Notes: generated by a model not told the origin, from the letters alone. 36,503 bases of DNA from Lachnospiraceae bacterium (GCA_016290595.1 JAEEUR010000014.1:1-36503), one strand, 5' to 3'. Shown: positions 25,027-34,272, counted from the stretch's first letter. Made by a program: numbers and translations.

Positions 25027-27282
25027 ATGGACAAGGAAGAAGTCAGAAAAACGGAAAACGAAGTCCCGGAAGAGATAGAAGAGGAAGCCTGCCATCACCA
25101 TCATCACCACGATGATGACGATGACGGGGAATGCTGCTGCCATCATCATCACCATGATGACGACGATGATGACGATGAAGAGTGCGGCTGCCATCATCAT
25201 CACCACGATGATGACGATGACGACGAGGAGTGCACCTGCCATCATCCGCACCATCACCATCACGACGATGACGACGACGAGGACGAGGACGAGCCGCATT
25301 TCGAGCTGGGCTGCAGCTGCGGCCACTGCCATCATGAGCATCACGAACACGGCCATGAGCACGGGCATGAGCATCATCACGGGCACGGGCACCGGCACGG
25401 GGCGGATGCAGACGGGGAGGATGACGAAGCGCACGAGAAGAAGGAAAAGCGGGAGCTGATCCTCGGCGCGGGCCTGTTTGCGGCCGCCGTGATCCTGCAT
25501 CTTGTTCTGCGGGAGGAAGGCTACAGCTGGCCGCTCATCGTACTTTTGGTCGCTGCCTACCTGATCCTTGGCAAGGACGTGCTGCTGACCTCGGTGAGAA
25601 ACATCGCGCACGGGGAGATCTTCGACGAGAACTTTCTGATGAGCATCGCGACGCTGGGCGCCTTCGCCATCCGGGAGTATCCGGAGGCGGTCGGCGTGAT
25701 GCTGTTCTTCCGCCTGGGCGAGATGTTCGAGGACATGGCGGTGGAGAGCAGCCGCAAGAAGATCCTGGAGACCGTGAATCTGCGCGCGGAGACCGTCACG
25801 CTCTCGAACGGAAGCGTGATCCCCGCCAAAAAGGCGAAGGCAGGCGACCTCGTCCTGGTCAGCCCGGGCGACCGGGTGCCGCTGGACGGCGTGATCACCG
25901 GGGGCGAAAGCTTTCTTGACACCTCCGCGATCACCGGCGAGCCGGTGCCCGTACGGGTCGGTCCCGGAAGCGAGATCCTGGCCGGCTGCGTGAATACGCA
26001 GGGCGTGCTGACCGTGCGCGCCACGAAGAAGCTTTCCGAGTCCATGACCAGCCGTATCCTGCGCTCCGTGGAGGAGGCACAGGAGCAGAAGCCCCAGATC
26101 GAGCACTTTATCACGCGCTTTGCGCGGGTCTATACGCCCATCGTGGTGGGACTGGCCCTGTTCGTCGCTGTCGCCATGCCGCTGATCCGCGGCGAGGCTT
26201 TTAAGCCCTGGCTTTATACCGCCATCAGCTTCCTGGTCATGAGCTGCCCCTGCGCGCTGGTGGTCAGCGTGCCGCTGGCTTTCTTCTGCGGCATCGGCAC
26301 CGCGTCCGGCCGCGGGATCCTTTTAAAGGGCGGCGCCGCCATCGAAGCGCTGTCCCGGATCAAAGCCGTCGTGCTGGACAAGACCGGGACCATTACCGAA
26401 GGCAGCTTTGCCGTGCAGAAAACGGAGACGCTGGGCACGCTCTCCGAGGAGGAGGCCCTGCGCCTGGCGGCCGCCTGCGAGCGCTTAAGCCGCCATCCGA
26501 TCGGGCAGAGCATCGTAAACGCCGCCGTTTCCCGGGGGCTTGAGATCCCCGAAGCGGAGGACATGTCGGAGATCGCCGGCCGGGGCGTCATCGCGTCCGT
26601 GGAAGGAAGACGCATCCTCTGCGGCAATCCGAAGCTGTTTAAGGCGGAGGGCGTTTCCGTCGAAGGGATCCCCGCGGCGGCGGGAACGCAGGTGCTGCTG
26701 GCCGTGGACGGCATTCTTCAGGCGAGCTTTACGATCGCGGACGCGGTCAAGAAGGACGCGCAGCCTTCGCTTTCGGCCTTAAAGAAGATGGGCCTGACGC
26801 CCGTCATGCTGACCGGAGACGGAGAAGCGTCGGCGCGTGAGATCGCCGGGCAGGTCGGCATCGGGCGCATCCGGGCGGGCCTGCTGCCGGAGGAGAAGCT
26901 CTCCGCCATGCAGGAGATCCGCCGGGAGATCGGCGGCGTGCTCTTCGTGGGCGACGGTCTAAACGACGCGCCCGTTCTGGCCGGCGCCGACGTGGGCGCC
27001 GCAATGGGAAGCGGTGCGGATGCGGCGATCGAGGCAGCCGATCTGGTCTTCATGAACTCCAACGTGGCCGCAATCCCCGAGGCGATCACGCTGGCGAACC
27101 GGGCCATGCGCATCGCCCGGGAGAACGTCATCGGCGCGCTGGCGATCAAGATCCTTGTGATGATCCTGGGCGTGGCCGGCATCTACTCCAACATGTGGCT
27201 GGCGGTGTTTGCGGACACGGGCGTTTTGTTCCTCTGCATCTTAAACGCCCTGCGCCTTCTGCGCTGGAAGACTGTTAAATAG
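25027..27282 (+). CDS. P1B-type heavy-metal (Zn/Cd/Pb-like) translocating ATPase with His/Asp/Cys-rich N-terminus
   Basis: 'SCPCALVVSVPL' CPC motif, 'DKTGTITEG', 'GDGLNDAPVLAGADVGAAMG'; RBS aaaggagccgcc. Confidence 0.93.
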   Translation: MDKEEVRKTENEVPEEIEEEACHHHHHHDDDDDGECCCHHHHHDDDDDDDEECGCHHHHHDDDDDDEECTCHHPHHHHHDDDDDEDEDEPHFELGCSCGHCHHEHHEHGHEHGHEHHHGHGHRHGADADGEDDEAHEKKEKRELILGAGLFAAAVILHLVLREEGYSWPLIVLLVAAYLILGKDVLLTSVRNIAHGEIFDENFLMSIATLGAFAIREYPEAVGVMLFFRLGEMFEDMAVESSRKKILETVNLRAETVTLSNGSVIPAKKAKAGDLVLVSPGDRVPLDGVITGGESFLDTSAITGEPVPVRVGPGSEILAGCVNTQGVLTVRATKKLSESMTSRILRSVEEAQEQKPQIEHFITRFARVYTPIVVGLALFVAVAMPLIRGEAFKPWLYTAISFLVMSCPCALVVSVPLAFFCGIGTASGRGILLKGGAAIEALSRIKAVVLDKTGTITEGSFAVQKTETLGTLSEEEALRLAAACERLSRHPIGQSIVNAAVSRGLEIPEAEDMSEIAGRGVIASVEGRRILCGNPKLFKAEGVSVEGIPAAAGTQVLLAVDGILQASFTIADAVKKDAQPSLSALKKMGLTPVMLTGDGEASAREIAGQVGIGRIRAGLLPEEKLSAMQEIRREIGGVLFVGDGLNDAPVLAGADVGAAMGSGADAAIEAADLVFMNSNVAAIPEAITLANRAMRIARENVIGALAIKILVMILGVAGIYSNMWLAVFADTGVLFLCILNALRLLRWKTVK
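25090..25400 (+). repeat. In-frame CAY/GAY low-complexity repeats encoding poly-His/poly-Asp blocks
   Basis: 'CHHHHHHDDDDDGECCCHHHHHDDDDDDDEECGCHHHHHDDDDDDEECTCHHPHHHHHDDDDDEDEDE...HEHHEHGHEHGHEHHHGHGHRHG'. Confidence 0.9.
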
Positions 27283-27322
27283 AAGGCGGCGCGGGCCGGA
27301 TGATCACGTAAAAAACCGGAAG

Positions 27323-27368
27323 AAACCTGCCGGCGGTCAGGAAAAGATTGACCGCGGCAGGTTTTTTT
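27323..27368 (+). terminator. Rho-independent terminator of the metal ATPase
   Basis: AAACCTGCCGgCGGTCA-ggaaaagat-TGACCGCGGCAGGTTTTTTT. Confidence 0.88.
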
Positions 27369-27376
27369 GGTATATT
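27348..27376 (+). promoter_or_regulatory. Promoter for the YidC-sulfatase locus, overlapping the terminator
   Basis: TTGACC-17 nt-TATATT. Confidence 0.6.
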
Positions 27377-27461
27377 TTGAGCGGAGGGTTACAAACACGT
27401 TCCGTTCTTTTGCTGGAAGGAAGAAAGGAACGTGTCTTTGTGGCGTATTTCGGGAGGACCC

Positions 27462-30212
27462 ATGAGTATTTTCGGAATGCTGTATCAGCTTTTGATCGGG
27501 CCGCTGGAGCTTTTTTTTGAAGCGATCTACGGCTTTTCCAAGCTGCTCTTCGGAAACGCCGGCCTCTCCATCTTCCTTTTGAGCATGAGCATGAACGTCC
27601 TGCTGCTGCCGCTCTACAAACGGGCGGACGCGATCCAGGAGGAGGAACGCCAGATCAACAAACGCCTCTCGCCCTGGGTCAGCCACATCAAGAAGACCTT
27701 TTCGGGCGACGAGCGCTACATGATGCTGCAGACCTACTACCGGCAGAACGATTACCGGCCCTTCTACGCCCTGCGCGGCTCGCTGCCGCTCCTTCTGGAG
27801 ATCCCCTTCTTCATCGCGGCGTATCATTTCCTGTCCAATCTGCCGGAATTAAAGGGCACGGCCTTCGGTCCCATCCGGGATCTGGGCGCACCGGACGGCC
27901 TGCTGACGATCGGTACGCTGACGGTGCACGTCCTGCCCATTCTGATGACCCTGATCAACTTCGTCTCCAGTGCCATCTATACGAAAGGGCTGTCGGCAAG
28001 GGACAAGATCCAGCTCTACGGCATGGCGCTGATCTTCCTGGTCCTGCTTTATCAATCGCCGGCGGGACTGGTCTTTTACTGGACGCTGAACAACCTGTTC
28101 TCCCTCGTTAAAAACCTGATCGGCCGGCTGAAGGATCCGGGCCGGACCGTGCGGATCGGCCTGGCCGTGCTGGGAGCGGCGCTTTTCTTCTGGTCGCTGC
28201 TTTTCTACCGGCCCGCCAGAACGGCGTATAAGCTGCTGCTGGTCTTTCTGGCCTTCCTGATGCTGCTTCCGCTGCTTTTATCGCAGCTTAAGAAAAAAGG
28301 ACGCCTGCCGGCGATCTCCCTTCCGGAGGACAGTTCGCCCCGCCGCTTCTTCGGCGGCGCCCTGCTGCTGACGGTCTTAACGGGCGTTCTGATCCCTTCG
28401 GCCGTCATCGCCGCCTCGCCGGCGGAATTCATCCAGATGGCGGACTTCTACTCGCCGCTGCGCCACGTGTTCAACGCCCTGCTGCTGGCGGCCGGCCTCT
28501 TTCTGGTCTGGTTCGGTATCTTTTACTACCTGGCCGGCCGGAAGGCGAAGACGGTCATAGAAGCGCTTTTGTGGGTGCTCGGCGTCCTTGCGATCATCAA
28601 CTATATGTTTTTCGGAACGAAGCTGGGAACGCTCTCCGCGGAACTTAAATACGATACGCCGCCTGCCTTCGGCGCGGGAACGAAGCTCATCAATCTCGGC
28701 ATCCTGGCGGCGGCGGCCGTCCTTGTGATCTGGCTGTGGAAGAAAAACAAAAAGCTCTGCTCCGGCTGCTGCCTGGTGCTCTGCCTGGCGATGGCGGGCA
28801 TGTCCGCCGTCAATCTTGTCCGCATCCGGGGGACGGTCTCCGATATGCGCGGGATCGCGGAGCAGGCCCCGGAGGAACAAGCGGAGCTTACTTTGAGCCG
28901 CGACGGGAAAAACGTGATCATTATCATGCTGGACCGCGCCATCAGCAGTTATCTGCCGTATCTGTTTGCGGAAAACCCCGCGCTTAAGCAGCAGTATGCC
29001 GGCTTTACCTATTATCCGAATACGGTCTCTCACGGCGCCTATACGATCTTCGGCGCGCCCGGGCTCTGGGGCGGCTACGAATATACGCCGGAGGAGATGA
29101 ACAAGCGGAGCAGCGAGACCTTAAAGGACAAGCACAACGAGGCCTTAAAGGTCCTGCCGGTGCTGTTTGATCAGGCCGGCTACGACGTCACGGTCTGCGA
29201 CCCGACCTACGCGGGCTATGCCTGGATCCCGGATCTTTCCATCTACAGCGGGTATCCGGACATAAAGTGCTATATCACGGAACAGGGCCAGTTCTCCCTG
29301 GAAACGGGAGAAGAGAAGGCCGAGGCCTTAAACGGGATCTGGAAGCGGAACTTCTTCTGCTACAGCCTGATGAAGTGCTCGCCGCTCGTGCTCCAGAGCA
29401 ATCTGTACCAGGGCGGCAGCTATTTCGCCTCCGCTTCCTTCAGGCGCTGGAGCCAGACGGAAGAGGGGATCTCGCAGGCGCAGGGCTATAAGAACAGCTT
29501 TATGGATTCCTACGCCGTGCTGGCGGCCCTGCCCTCCGTCACGAAGCTGAGCGAAGGAACGGCCGGCTCGCTACTCATCATGAGCAATTCCACGACGCAC
29601 GAGCCGATGCTGCTTCAGGAGCCGGCCTATCAGCCGGCCGAAAAGGTGGACAACCGGGAATACGATGAGGCCCACCGGGACCGCTTTACCTTAAACGGCC
29701 GCACGCTCCGCGTGGAGGATTTCAATCAGATGGCCCACTATCAGACCAATATGGCGGCGTTGATGGCGCTGGGAAACTGGTTTGACTATCTTAAGGCAAA
29801 CGGCGTTTACGACAACAGCCGCATCATCATCGTATCGGACCACGGCCGCGATCTGGCCCAGTTCGACGACCTTCTCTTCGGCACGGAATACTACGAAGAC
29901 GTGATGTTCTACAATCCGCTGCTGCTGATCAAGGATTTCGGGGCAAAGACATTTACGACGGATAATGCGTTCATGACCAACGCCGACGTGCCGGCAGAAG
30001 CGCTGGCGGGGCTTATCGAAGAGGCGCGCAATCCCTTCACCGGGCAGCTCATCGACTCGGGCCGGAAGGCGGAAGGGCCGCAGCGCATCCTGTTTTCGGA
30101 CAATATCGAGACGGACAAGAACACCGGCTGCACCTTCGCACCGGGCGTCTGGTTCGAGGTGGATGAAAACATCTTCGATCTGTCCAAATGGAAAAAACTC
30201 GGGTCTTACTAA
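27462..30212 (+). CDS. YidC/Oxa1-like domain fused to sulfatase/LtaS-fold domain, copy 1
   Basis: N-terminal YidC-like 'LLIGPLELFFEAIYGF...MNVLLLPLYKRADAIQ...LPLLLEIPFFIAAYHFLSNL...QSPAGLVFYWTLNNLFSLVKN'; C-terminal 'NVIIIMLDRA', 'SHGAYTIFGAP', 'STTHEPMLL', 'IIIVSDHGRDL'; RBS gggagga before ATG 27462. Confidence 0.85.
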   Translation: MSIFGMLYQLLIGPLELFFEAIYGFSKLLFGNAGLSIFLLSMSMNVLLLPLYKRADAIQEEERQINKRLSPWVSHIKKTFSGDERYMMLQTYYRQNDYRPFYALRGSLPLLLEIPFFIAAYHFLSNLPELKGTAFGPIRDLGAPDGLLTIGTLTVHVLPILMTLINFVSSAIYTKGLSARDKIQLYGMALIFLVLLYQSPAGLVFYWTLNNLFSLVKNLIGRLKDPGRTVRIGLAVLGAALFFWSLLFYRPARTAYKLLLVFLAFLMLLPLLLSQLKKKGRLPAISLPEDSSPRRFFGGALLLTVLTGVLIPSAVIAASPAEFIQMADFYSPLRHVFNALLLAAGLFLVWFGIFYYLAGRKAKTVIEALLWVLGVLAIINYMFFGTKLGTLSAELKYDTPPAFGAGTKLINLGILAAAAVLVIWLWKKNKKLCSGCCLVLCLAMAGMSAVNLVRIRGTVSDMRGIAEQAPEEQAELTLSRDGKNVIIIMLDRAISSYLPYLFAENPALKQQYAGFTYYPNTVSHGAYTIFGAPGLWGGYEYTPEEMNKRSSETLKDKHNEALKVLPVLFDQAGYDVTVCDPTYAGYAWIPDLSIYSGYPDIKCYITEQGQFSLETGEEKAEALNGIWKRNFFCYSLMKCSPLVLQSNLYQGGSYFASASFRRWSQTEEGISQAQGYKNSFMDSYAVLAALPSVTKLSEGTAGSLLIMSNSTTHEPMLLQEPAYQPAEKVDNREYDEAHRDRFTLNGRTLRVEDFNQMAHYQTNMAALMALGNWFDYLKANGVYDNSRIIIVSDHGRDLAQFDDLLFGTEYYEDVMFYNPLLLIKDFGAKTFTTDNAFMTNADVPAEALAGLIEEARNPFTGQLIDSGRKAEGPQRILFSDNIETDKNTGCTFAPGVWFEVDENIFDLSKWKKLGSY

Positions 30213-30221
30213 GGAGGCGAA

Positions 30222-32939
30222 ATGTCCTTTTTCCATATGCTGTATCAACTGATCATCGGGCCGCTGGAGCTGATCCTCGAAACGGTCTACGGGGCGGCGC
30301 AGCTCTTGTTCGCCAGCCCCGGCGTTTCGATCATCGCGATGAGCCTGGTCATGAACCTCCTGCTTTTGCCGCTCTATAAGAGCGCGGACGCGATCCAGGC
30401 CGGGCAGCGCGAGAAGGAGAAGAGCCTGGCGGCGTGGGTCTCCCATATCCGGAAGACCTTTAAGGGCGACGAGCGCTACATGATGCTCCAGACCTACTAC
30501 CGCCAGAACGACTACAAGCCCTTCCACGTCTTAAAGGGCATGCTGCCGCTGCTTTTAGAGATCCCCTTCTTTATCGCGGCCTATCACTTTTTGTCCAACC
30601 TGCAGGAGATCCGGGGAACGGCCTTCGGCCCGATCGAGGACCTGGGCTCGCCCGACAACCTCCTTGCGATCGGCACGCTCACGCTCCACCTGCTGCCGGT
30701 CCTCATGACGCTGATCAACTTTATATCCAGCGCGGTCTACACCAGAGGCTTTCCGCTTAAGGACAAGCTGACGCTCTACGGGATGGCCGTGCTGTTCCTC
30801 GTCCTTTTGTACGAGTCTCCGGCCGGCCTGGTCCTGTACTGGACCTTGAACAACCTGTTCTCGCTGGTCAAAAACGTCGTGCAGAAGATCGCGGAGCTGA
30901 TCCGGAAGAAGATAAAAGCCCGGAAGGACAGGAGAGAAACCGTCGTGGCCAGAACGGCCGCGATGCTGGGCGGCGCGCCGGCCGCCGCGCCGGAAGCCGG
31001 AAAAGCACAGGCGTCTGCCGCCCTTCCGAAAGGCCTTTTCTCCCTGGGCTGCCTGTTCTTAACGCTGCTCACCGGCGTGCTGATCCCTTCGACCCTGGTG
31101 CTGGCCTCGCCCTCGGAGTTCGTCCTGATCTCGAATTTCCGCTCGCCGCTCATCCACGTGTTTACCGCGTTCCTGCTGGCGGCCGGCCTCTTTCTCCTCT
31201 GGTTCGGCATCTTTTACTATCTGGCGGGGCCGAAGGGAAAGAAGATCTTTGCCTGCCTTATCTGGCTGCTCTCGGGCGGCGCCGTCGTCAACTACATGTT
31301 TTTCGGGACGGAGCTGGGCAACATGTCCGCGGAGCTCAAATTCGACGTCACGCCGGAATTTTTGCCGAAGGAGCGGCTCCTTAACTTCGGGATCCTGCTG
31401 GGGCTGGCGGCGCTCATGCTGCTCATCTGGATCAAGGGCAAAAAGCTGGTCCGGGGCCTCTATATCGTCCTGATCCTGGCCATCTCGGGCATGGCGGGGA
31501 TGAACCTGATCGATACGCAGAAGCAGCTGCCGCAGATCCGCTCGGTCGTTTACAACGTGCCGGACGAGCTGGCGCACTTTACCATAAGCAAGAACGGCAA
31601 AAACGTGATCGTGATCTTCATGGACCGCGCGGTCGGCGCGCTGGTGCCCTACCTTTTCCAGGAAAAGCCCGAGCTGGCGCAGCAGTTTGAGGGCTTTACC
31701 TTCTATCCGAACACGCTGTCCTTCGGGCCGGTGACCAACATCGCCTCGCCCGCGCTCTTCGGCGGCTACGACTACACGCCCGAGCGCATGAACGCGCGCG
31801 ACACCGTGAAGATCTCGAAAAAGCACGACGAAGCTTTAAAGCTCATGCCGGTGACCTTCTACAACGAGGGCTACGACGTGACGCTCTGCGACCCGACCTA
31901 CGCGAACTACAGCTGGTATCCGGACCTGTCCGCCTTCGACGACTATCCCGGCATGCACACCTACATCACCGCGGAGGGGCAGTTCGCGGACTTCGGCAAG
32001 GAAGGCCAGGGCGTCAGGATGACGGGGATCTGGGAGCGGAATTTCTTCTGCTACAGCCTGATGAAGACCGCGCCGGTGGCCGTTCAGCCCTTCCTGTACC
32101 AGGGAGGAACCTATTTTAAAGCCGAAGCCGTGGAGGAGCTGACGCAGCGCTGGTACGGCATGTCCGTCGCGAAGGGCCTGCATCAGCCCTTCCTGAACGC
32201 CTACTCGGTGCTCTGCTCGCTGCCGGCCATGAGCCGCATCAGCGACGGCGACGAGAACACCTTCATGATGATGGTCAACTATACCGCGCACGAGCCGAAC
32301 CTTCTGCAGGAGCCGCAGTACGAGCCCGCGCAGGAGGTCAACAACCTGCTCTACGACGCGAACCAGAGCCGTTTCACTTACAACGGGCGGACCTTAAGGG
32401 TCGAGAAGATCACGCAGATGGCGCACTACCAGGTCAACATGGCGGCGCTCATGCGCCTGGGCATCTGGATGGATTTCCTGAAGGAGAGCGGCGTCTACGA
32501 CAACTGCCGCATCATCATCGTTTCCGACCACGGCCGGGATCTCGGCCTTCTGGACGAGATGAAGTTCGGGAGCGAAAACTACGAGGACGTGATGACCTAC
32601 AATCCGCTCCTGATGGTCAAGGATTTTAACGCCCCGAAAGAGCCCTGCGTGACGGACGATACGTTCATGACCAACGCGGACACGCCGCTGCTGGCGTTTG
32701 AAGGCCTGATCGAGGATCCCGTCAATCCGCTGACCGGCCTTCCGGTGACGGATGAGCTGAAATACGAGACGGAGCAGCACGTTTTCTTCTCCGATATTTA
32801 TTCCACCGTCAAGAACAACGGCACGGTCTTCCTGCCCGGCACCTGGCTGGTCATGGAAGGCGAAGACATCTTTGACATGAGCCGCTGGCGCACGGTCGGC
32901 GAGACTCCGGACTTTTCCTCAGGCGCGAAAGGACAGTAA
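30222..32939 (+). CDS. YidC/Oxa1-like domain fused to sulfatase/LtaS-fold domain, copy 2
   Basis: Same architecture as copy 1: 'MNLLLLPLYKSADAIQ', 'ESPAGLVLYWTLNNLFSLVKN', 'NVIVIFMDRA', 'SFGPVTNIASP', 'YTAHEPNLL', 'IIIVSDHGRDL'; RBS aaggaggcga. Confidence 0.85.
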   Translation: MSFFHMLYQLIIGPLELILETVYGAAQLLFASPGVSIIAMSLVMNLLLLPLYKSADAIQAGQREKEKSLAAWVSHIRKTFKGDERYMMLQTYYRQNDYKPFHVLKGMLPLLLEIPFFIAAYHFLSNLQEIRGTAFGPIEDLGSPDNLLAIGTLTLHLLPVLMTLINFISSAVYTRGFPLKDKLTLYGMAVLFLVLLYESPAGLVLYWTLNNLFSLVKNVVQKIAELIRKKIKARKDRRETVVARTAAMLGGAPAAAPEAGKAQASAALPKGLFSLGCLFLTLLTGVLIPSTLVLASPSEFVLISNFRSPLIHVFTAFLLAAGLFLLWFGIFYYLAGPKGKKIFACLIWLLSGGAVVNYMFFGTELGNMSAELKFDVTPEFLPKERLLNFGILLGLAALMLLIWIKGKKLVRGLYIVLILAISGMAGMNLIDTQKQLPQIRSVVYNVPDELAHFTISKNGKNVIVIFMDRAVGALVPYLFQEKPELAQQFEGFTFYPNTLSFGPVTNIASPALFGGYDYTPERMNARDTVKISKKHDEALKLMPVTFYNEGYDVTLCDPTYANYSWYPDLSAFDDYPGMHTYITAEGQFADFGKEGQGVRMTGIWERNFFCYSLMKTAPVAVQPFLYQGGTYFKAEAVEELTQRWYGMSVAKGLHQPFLNAYSVLCSLPAMSRISDGDENTFMMMVNYTAHEPNLLQEPQYEPAQEVNNLLYDANQSRFTYNGRTLRVEKITQMAHYQVNMAALMRLGIWMDFLKESGVYDNCRIIIVSDHGRDLGLLDEMKFGSENYEDVMTYNPLLMVKDFNAPKEPCVTDDTFMTNADTPLLAFEGLIEDPVNPLTGLPVTDELKYETEQHVFFSDIYSTVKNNGTVFLPGTWLVMEGEDIFDMSRWRTVGETPDFSSGAKGQ

Positions 32940-32940
32940 G

Positions 32941-34230
32941 ATGATGAAGATCTTTCCGTTATATATCGATCCCGGCACCGGGAGCATGCTGTTTACCGTT
33001 CTGATCGGCGTGCTGGGCACCGCCTTCTACCTGCTGCGCGGCTTTTTCGTCAAGCTCCGCTTCTGGCTGACCGGCGGCGCCGGCGAGAAGAAGGGGCAGG
33101 AGGACCGCATGCCCTTCGTCATCTTTTCCGACAGCAAGCGCTACTGGAACCTCTTCGGGCCGGTCTGCGATGAATTTGAAAAGCGCGGGGAGAAGCTGGT
33201 CTATCTGACGGCCTCCGAAGACGATCCCGCGTTAAAGCAGTCGTACGAAAACGTGCGCTGCGAGTTTATCGGCGAGGGCAACAAGGCCTTCGCGAAGCTG
33301 GGCTTTTTAAAAGCAGACGTGCTGCTTTCCACGACCCCGGGCCTGGAGGTCTATCAGTGGAAGCGCTCCAAGGACGTGAAATGGTACGTCCACGCGCTCC
33401 ACGCGGCCAGCGACGTCAGCGCCTACCGCATGTTCGGCATCGATTACTACGACGCCCTGCTGCTTTCCGGCCGGTACCAGATCGAACAGGTGCGGCAGCT
33501 GGAAAAGCTGCGCGGCCTGCCGGAGAAGGAACTGGTGCTGACGGGCGTTCCCTTCCTGGACGCCATGAAGAAGCGCCTGGAGGAGGCCGATCCGCTTCCG
33601 CCGCATCCCGTGACGGTGCTGCTGGCGCCGACCTGGGGCAAGAGCGGGATCTTAAGCCGCTACGGCGCGAAGGCGATCTGCGCGCTCCTTGCGACGGGCT
33701 ATCACGTCATCGTGCGGCCGCACCCGCAGTCCTTCACTTCGGAAAAGGAGATGCTGGATACGCTGATGGCCGAGTTCCCCGAAAGCGAACAGCTGGAATG
33801 GAACCGCGACAACGACAACTTCGAGGTCCTGCGGCGTTCCGACGTGATGATCTCGGACTATTCCGGCGTCATTTTCGACTACTGCCTGATCTTTGACCGG
33901 CCTGTGATCTATGCGGACACCTCCTTCGACAAGGCGCCCTACGACGCCGCCTGGCTGGACGAGGAGCTCTGGACCTTCCGGACCCTGCCGAAGATCGGCC
34001 GGCCGCTGGAGGAAAAGGACTTCGACAGGATCGGGGAGGTCATCGGCGGGATGATCGGCAACCCGAAGTATCAGGCCGCGATCGAAGAAGCCCGGCAGGA
34101 GACCTGGTGCCATATCGGCGAAGGAGCGGCGCGCATCGCGGACTATATGATCGGGAAGCAGAAAGATCTTAAGGAAGCGGCGGAAAAGGCCGCCGCCGAC
34201 AAGAAAAAGACGGCGGCAAAGAAAAAATAG
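32941..34230 (+). CDS. CDP-glycerol glycerophosphotransferase-like protein with N-terminal membrane segment
   Basis: 'VIVRPHPQSF', 'SDVMISDYSGVIFDYCLIFDRPVIY' Glyphos_transf motifs; N-terminal 'IDPGTGSMLFTVLIGVLGTAFYLLRGFF'. Confidence 0.82.
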   Translation: MMKIFPLYIDPGTGSMLFTVLIGVLGTAFYLLRGFFVKLRFWLTGGAGEKKGQEDRMPFVIFSDSKRYWNLFGPVCDEFEKRGEKLVYLTASEDDPALKQSYENVRCEFIGEGNKAFAKLGFLKADVLLSTTPGLEVYQWKRSKDVKWYVHALHAASDVSAYRMFGIDYYDALLLSGRYQIEQVRQLEKLRGLPEKELVLTGVPFLDAMKKRLEEADPLPPHPVTVLLAPTWGKSGILSRYGAKAICALLATGYHVIVRPHPQSFTSEKEMLDTLMAEFPESEQLEWNRDNDNFEVLRRSDVMISDYSGVIFDYCLIFDRPVIYADTSFDKAPYDAAWLDEELWTFRTLPKIGRPLEEKDFDRIGEVIGGMIGNPKYQAAIEEARQETWCHIGEGAARIADYMIGKQKDLKEAAEKAAADKKKTAAKKK

Positions 34231-34272
34231 AAGAGAACCGGCAGGCACCCTGCCTCAAAGGAGATAAACAGT

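Noticed and set aside
25090-25400. Possible CRISPR or minisatellite array
   Set aside because: Repeats are in-frame codon runs without regular spacers; no CRISPR array seen anywhere in the window
24937-26106. 389-aa minus-strand ORF with Val/Met/Ile-rich stretch
   Set aside because: Antisense of CAY/GAY repeats in the metal ATPase; symmetric codons keep the opposite frame open; sense protein is clearly functional-looking
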